This document shows, one piece after another, positions 63,439-64,000 of a stretch of 64,000 nt of DNA (within the stretch, counting starts at the first letter, position 1; the number at the start of each line of letters is the position of its first letter). This stretch comes from Burkholderiales bacterium 70-64 (GTDB lineage: Bacteria > Pseudomonadota > Gammaproteobacteria > Burkholderiales > Burkholderiaceae_E), in assembly GCA_001898645.1 (NCBI GenBank), contig MKUQ01000016.1, forward strand, positions 306,928-370,927, given 5' to 3'. The notes beneath the pieces are model-generated. The model did no database searches. It worked only from the letters and a program-made list of their open reading frames with translations, and was not told the origin of the DNA. The position numbers and the translations under genes are program-made.

Positions 63439-63932
63439 AACGCCACGACGCCCGGCGACGGACGCTGCTCGCGCTGTCCGTGCTGCCTATGCTGCCTGTG
63501 CTGCCGGTGCTGGCCTCGTCCGCGCGGCACGCGCCCGCCTTCGAGCCGGACACCTTCCGCCGCATCGTCGCCGCCGGCGCCGGCCGGCCGCTCGTGGTGC
63601 ACCTGTGGGGGCTGACCTGCGCGCCGTGCATCGAGGAGCTGCCGCGCTGGAGCGAGTTCGTGCGGCGCCACGCGGACGCGAACATCGTCTTCGTGCAGGT
63701 CGATCCGATGCCGCCCGAACGGGTCGCCGCCGTGCTGCGCCGCGCGGGCCTCGAGCATGCCCGCAACTGGTCGGCACGCGCGCCGGTGGACGAACGATGG
63801 CGCTACCGCATCGACCCGGACTGGGCCGGCGAGCTGCCACGCACGCTGCTCATCGCCGCCGACGGCCGGCGCGCTGCGATCAGCGGCCAGGTCGGGTTCG
63901 AGCGCCTGCGGGCCTGGCTCGGGCAGGGCTGA
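63435..63932 (+). CDS. TlpA/thioredoxin-like periplasmic protein
   Basis: 165 residues. A signal peptide with repeated LPMLPVLPVL, then a thioredoxin fold: VVHLWGLTCAPCIEELPRWS (redox pair CAPC), FVQVDPMPPERVAAVL and LPRTLLIAADGRRAAISGQ with a cis-Pro position before TLL. TlpA/ResE-type proteins reduce Cys in cytochrome c, CuA or metal chaperones in the periplasm. It is translationally coupled to the Cys-rich Asp-box protein, whose Cys motifs (SCECC) could be its client. Confidence 0.87.
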   Translation: MKRHDARRRTLLALSVLPMLPVLPVLASSARHAPAFEPDTFRRIVAAGAGRPLVVHLWGLTCAPCIEELPRWSEFVRRHADANIVFVQVDPMPPERVAAVLRRAGLEHARNWSARAPVDERWRYRIDPDWAGELPRTLLIAADGRRAAISGQVGFERLRAWLGQG

Positions 63933-63948
63933 GTAACCGTCTTCCGAG

Positions 63949-64000
63949 TCAAGCGCCGTGAAGCGAGTTGTTCCAGGGTTGATTGGTGCGGACCATGGCG
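63949..64000 (-). other. Possible C-terminal end of a gene entering from the right edge
   Basis: On the minus strand an open frame runs from the window edge to TGA (63951-63949), ending WNNSLHGA. Only 17 codons are visible, so it may equally be noncoding. A plus-strand ATG at 63995 could be the start of another gene; neither can be supported. Confidence 0.2.

Overview
The window is a very G+C-rich, gene-dense stretch of bacterial chromosome. The run yebC-purD-hemF-nadD-rsfS-rlmH-maf-rng, the dnaE/msbA lipopolysaccharide block, a Bug/TctC-type binding protein and a LivFGHMK uptake operon point to a betaproteobacterium of the order Burkholderiales. The genus cannot be read from the sequence. 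No rRNA, tRNA, CRISPR array or complete insertion sequence was seen.

Layout. 1-3.3 kb: start of an RND efflux operon behind tandem operator-like repeats, then envelope-stress genes (glycine-zipper lipoprotein, DUF1328 protein, two BON lipoproteins) around two back-to-back sigma-54 promoters. 3.3-10 kb: signalling cluster with a CHASE/GAF hybrid kinase, a lone receiver, a PAS-DHp protein lacking an ATPase domain and an NtrC-type activator, interrupted by an AI-2E-type exporter. 10-19.3 kb: DMT and TRIC-type membrane proteins, a metallo-beta-lactamase-fold hydrolase, catalase with a likely OxyR site, a methyltransferase, TcdA, a 121-bp palindromic extragenic element, quinone oxidoreductase, an atypical SDR and a HerA-like ATPase. 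19.3-26.1 kb: eight-gene housekeeping operon with stop/start overlaps.

26.1-34.4 kb is the most accessory-looking part: a class II Fic protein, a 630-bp stretch without a supportable gene, an orphan secreted protein, a complete branched-chain amino-acid-type ABC operon, and an AAA_14/DUF4143 ATPase behind A+T-rich repeats. 34.4-46.1 kb (minus strand) is one near-continuous transcription unit running dnaE, glycosyltransferase, msbA, two glycosyltransferases, O-antigen ligase, GT2, AhpD-like protein, small membrane protein: core/O-antigen assembly behind the replicative polymerase. 46.1-55.3 kb: hydrolase, gluQ, rhlE, a lipoprotein of unknown family, prfC, a cyclopropane-synthase-like methyltransferase overlapping a DWARF1-like FAD oxidoreductase, and a zinc metallopeptidase. 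55.4-59.1 kb: orphan TctC-type binding protein and a ThDP enzyme, divergent from an AraC regulator. 59.2-63.9 kb: DUF2946 protein, TonB-dependent receptor, His/Cys-rich Asp-box protein and thioredoxin-like protein, a probable metal-handling set.

Most promising leads: the methyltransferase/FAD-oxidoreductase pair, in which a bicarbonate-binding Tyr of classical cyclopropane synthases is Ala, suggesting a methyl-branched or furan fatty acid product; the TonB/Asp-box/thioredoxin cluster; and the phosphorelay-like cluster next to divergent sigma-54 promoters.
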